DNA of 5,949 bases from an uncultured Bacteroidales bacterium. GTDB taxonomy: Bacteria > Bacteroidota > Bacteroidia > Bacteroidales > Paludibacteraceae. Made by a program: the position numbers and the translations under genes. Under the pieces are notes generated by a model that was given only the letters and a program-made list of their open reading frames with translations, did not search any database and was not told the DNA's origin. Of this stretch, positions 5,455-5,949 are shown in pieces. The DNA lies in assembly GCA_945787425.1 (NCBI GenBank), contig CALZHO010000058.1:1-5949 (forward strand), given 5' to 3'. The stretch's first letter is position 1; each line of letters starts with the position of its first letter.

Positions 5455-5949
5455 ATGCAACAAACACCAAATTTACATACAATATTCAGTTACGCCAGCG
5501 AGGAGGCTGGTCGATTGGGCAATCCTGAGATTATGCCCGACCACTTATTGTTGGGTATCATACGTCTGGGTGCTGGCAAAGCATTCGAACTGCTCATGCA
5601 AGCAGGCATGGATCCTGTGGAATGTAAACGCAAGATAGATGAGCGTCTGCGACAAACGGAAACTACTCAAACGCAGAAACTATCGCGCGCCAGCGAACGC
5701 GTGGTACGCCTCACGGGTATTGAAGCACGTAGTTATCAGGCAGAGACCTGCGGTTCGGTACACCTGTTGATGGGTTTGCTACGCGACCGCATCAACTACC
5801 CCGCCATGTACCTGGAGGAGCAACATGGCATAGACTATGAGTGCATCGAACGTCTTTATCCCAAACCCGACCCACTGCCACAAGGCGAGCTGACTCTCGA
5901 CGAACAGCCGCAAGAGCGCGAGACAACAATCCATATCTTCGGTCCCGAC
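5455..5949 (+). CDS. Clp-family AAA+ ATPase (ClpC-like), N-terminal part; 3' end outside window
   Basis: The first 165 codons of a gene with no stop before the window ends. Two Clp N-terminal repeats are visible: residues 9-65 (YASEEAGRLGNPEIMPDHLLLGIIR, then GKAFELLMQAGMDP) and residues 76-135 (ASERVVRLTGIEARSY, SVHLLMGLLRD, YLEEQHGIDYECIERLY). They correspond to the family pattern of an EEA.RLG helix followed by EHLLLGLLR. A Pro/Glu/Gln-rich linker (136-158) leads to HIFGPD at 160-165, which resembles the NFG.D(M/L)T sequence just before the first AAA+ module of ClpC, so an ATPase core probably follows. Such proteins unfold substrates for the ClpP protease in the cytoplasm, the N-domain binding substrates or adaptors. 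The repeats are rather divergent, so a paralogue or a stand-alone N-domain protein cannot be excluded. ATG at 5455 is chosen because it gives the complete first helix and follows the heptad array by 4 nt. Confidence 0.85.
   Translation, partial: MQQTPNLHTIFSYASEEAGRLGNPEIMPDHLLLGIIRLGAGKAFELLMQAGMDPVECKRKIDERLRQTETTQTQKLSRASERVVRLTGIEARSYQAETCGSVHLLMGLLRDRINYPAMYLEEQHGIDYECIERLYPKPDPLPQGELTLDEQPQERETTIHIFGPD

Noticed and set aside
5495..5510. Small inverted repeat CCAGC/GCTGG with a GAGGAG loop near the Clp start
   Set aside because: The stem is only 5 bp and encodes the conserved EEAGRLG helix; no start codon lies at a suitable distance from the loop for it to be a ribosome-binding site.

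Overview
The window reads as a piece of a Bacteroidales-type genome (Bacteroides/Prevotella-like). Three things support this: the gene trio glycogen debranching enzyme, GT4 glycosyltransferase and GH57 alpha-amylase-like protein, which I know as the typical Bacteroidetes glycogen cluster; a following outer-membrane protein that looks like the Bacteroidetes-specific Porin_10 family; and the absence of classical strong Shine-Dalgarno leaders. I cannot name a genus from the sequence.

Layout: all five genes are on the + strand and tightly packed. (1) 1-833, C-terminal part of a glycogen debranching enzyme, cut by the window start. (2) 846-2105, complete GT4 glycosyltransferase, the likely glycogen synthase. 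(3) 2156-3448, complete GH57 alpha-amylase-like protein. (4) 3458-5407, complete putative porin with a signal peptide. (5) 5455-5949, N-terminal part of a Clp-family ATPase (ClpC-like), cut by the window end. The gaps are 12, 50, 9 and 47 nt. No rho-independent terminator is visible in any of them, so the block may be one long transcript. No stretch over 300 bases lacks a gene, and I see no RNA genes, mobile elements or CRISPR.

How the genes work together: the first three act on alpha-glucan. The GT4 enzyme would extend alpha-1,4 chains, the debrancher would remove alpha-1,6 branch stubs, and the GH57 protein would cleave, transfer or merely bind alpha-glucan. The porin and the Clp ATPase have no obvious metabolic link and may be joined only by transcription or translation.

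The most notable points are these. First, a 7-bp repeat (consensus AGGTTAA) fills three of the four gene junctions. Each array starts at or inside the upstream stop region and carries stop codons in all three forward frames. At two of these junctions, and in one degenerate unit at the fourth junction, the AGG lies 7-9 nt before the next start codon. Second, the GH57 protein keeps its candidate nucleophile but has Gly where the catalytic acid Asp is expected. Third, a long imperfect hairpin (3566-3599) lies inside the early porin coding region. I see no clear candidate for a wholly new system; these are local oddities in a mostly recognisable housekeeping region.
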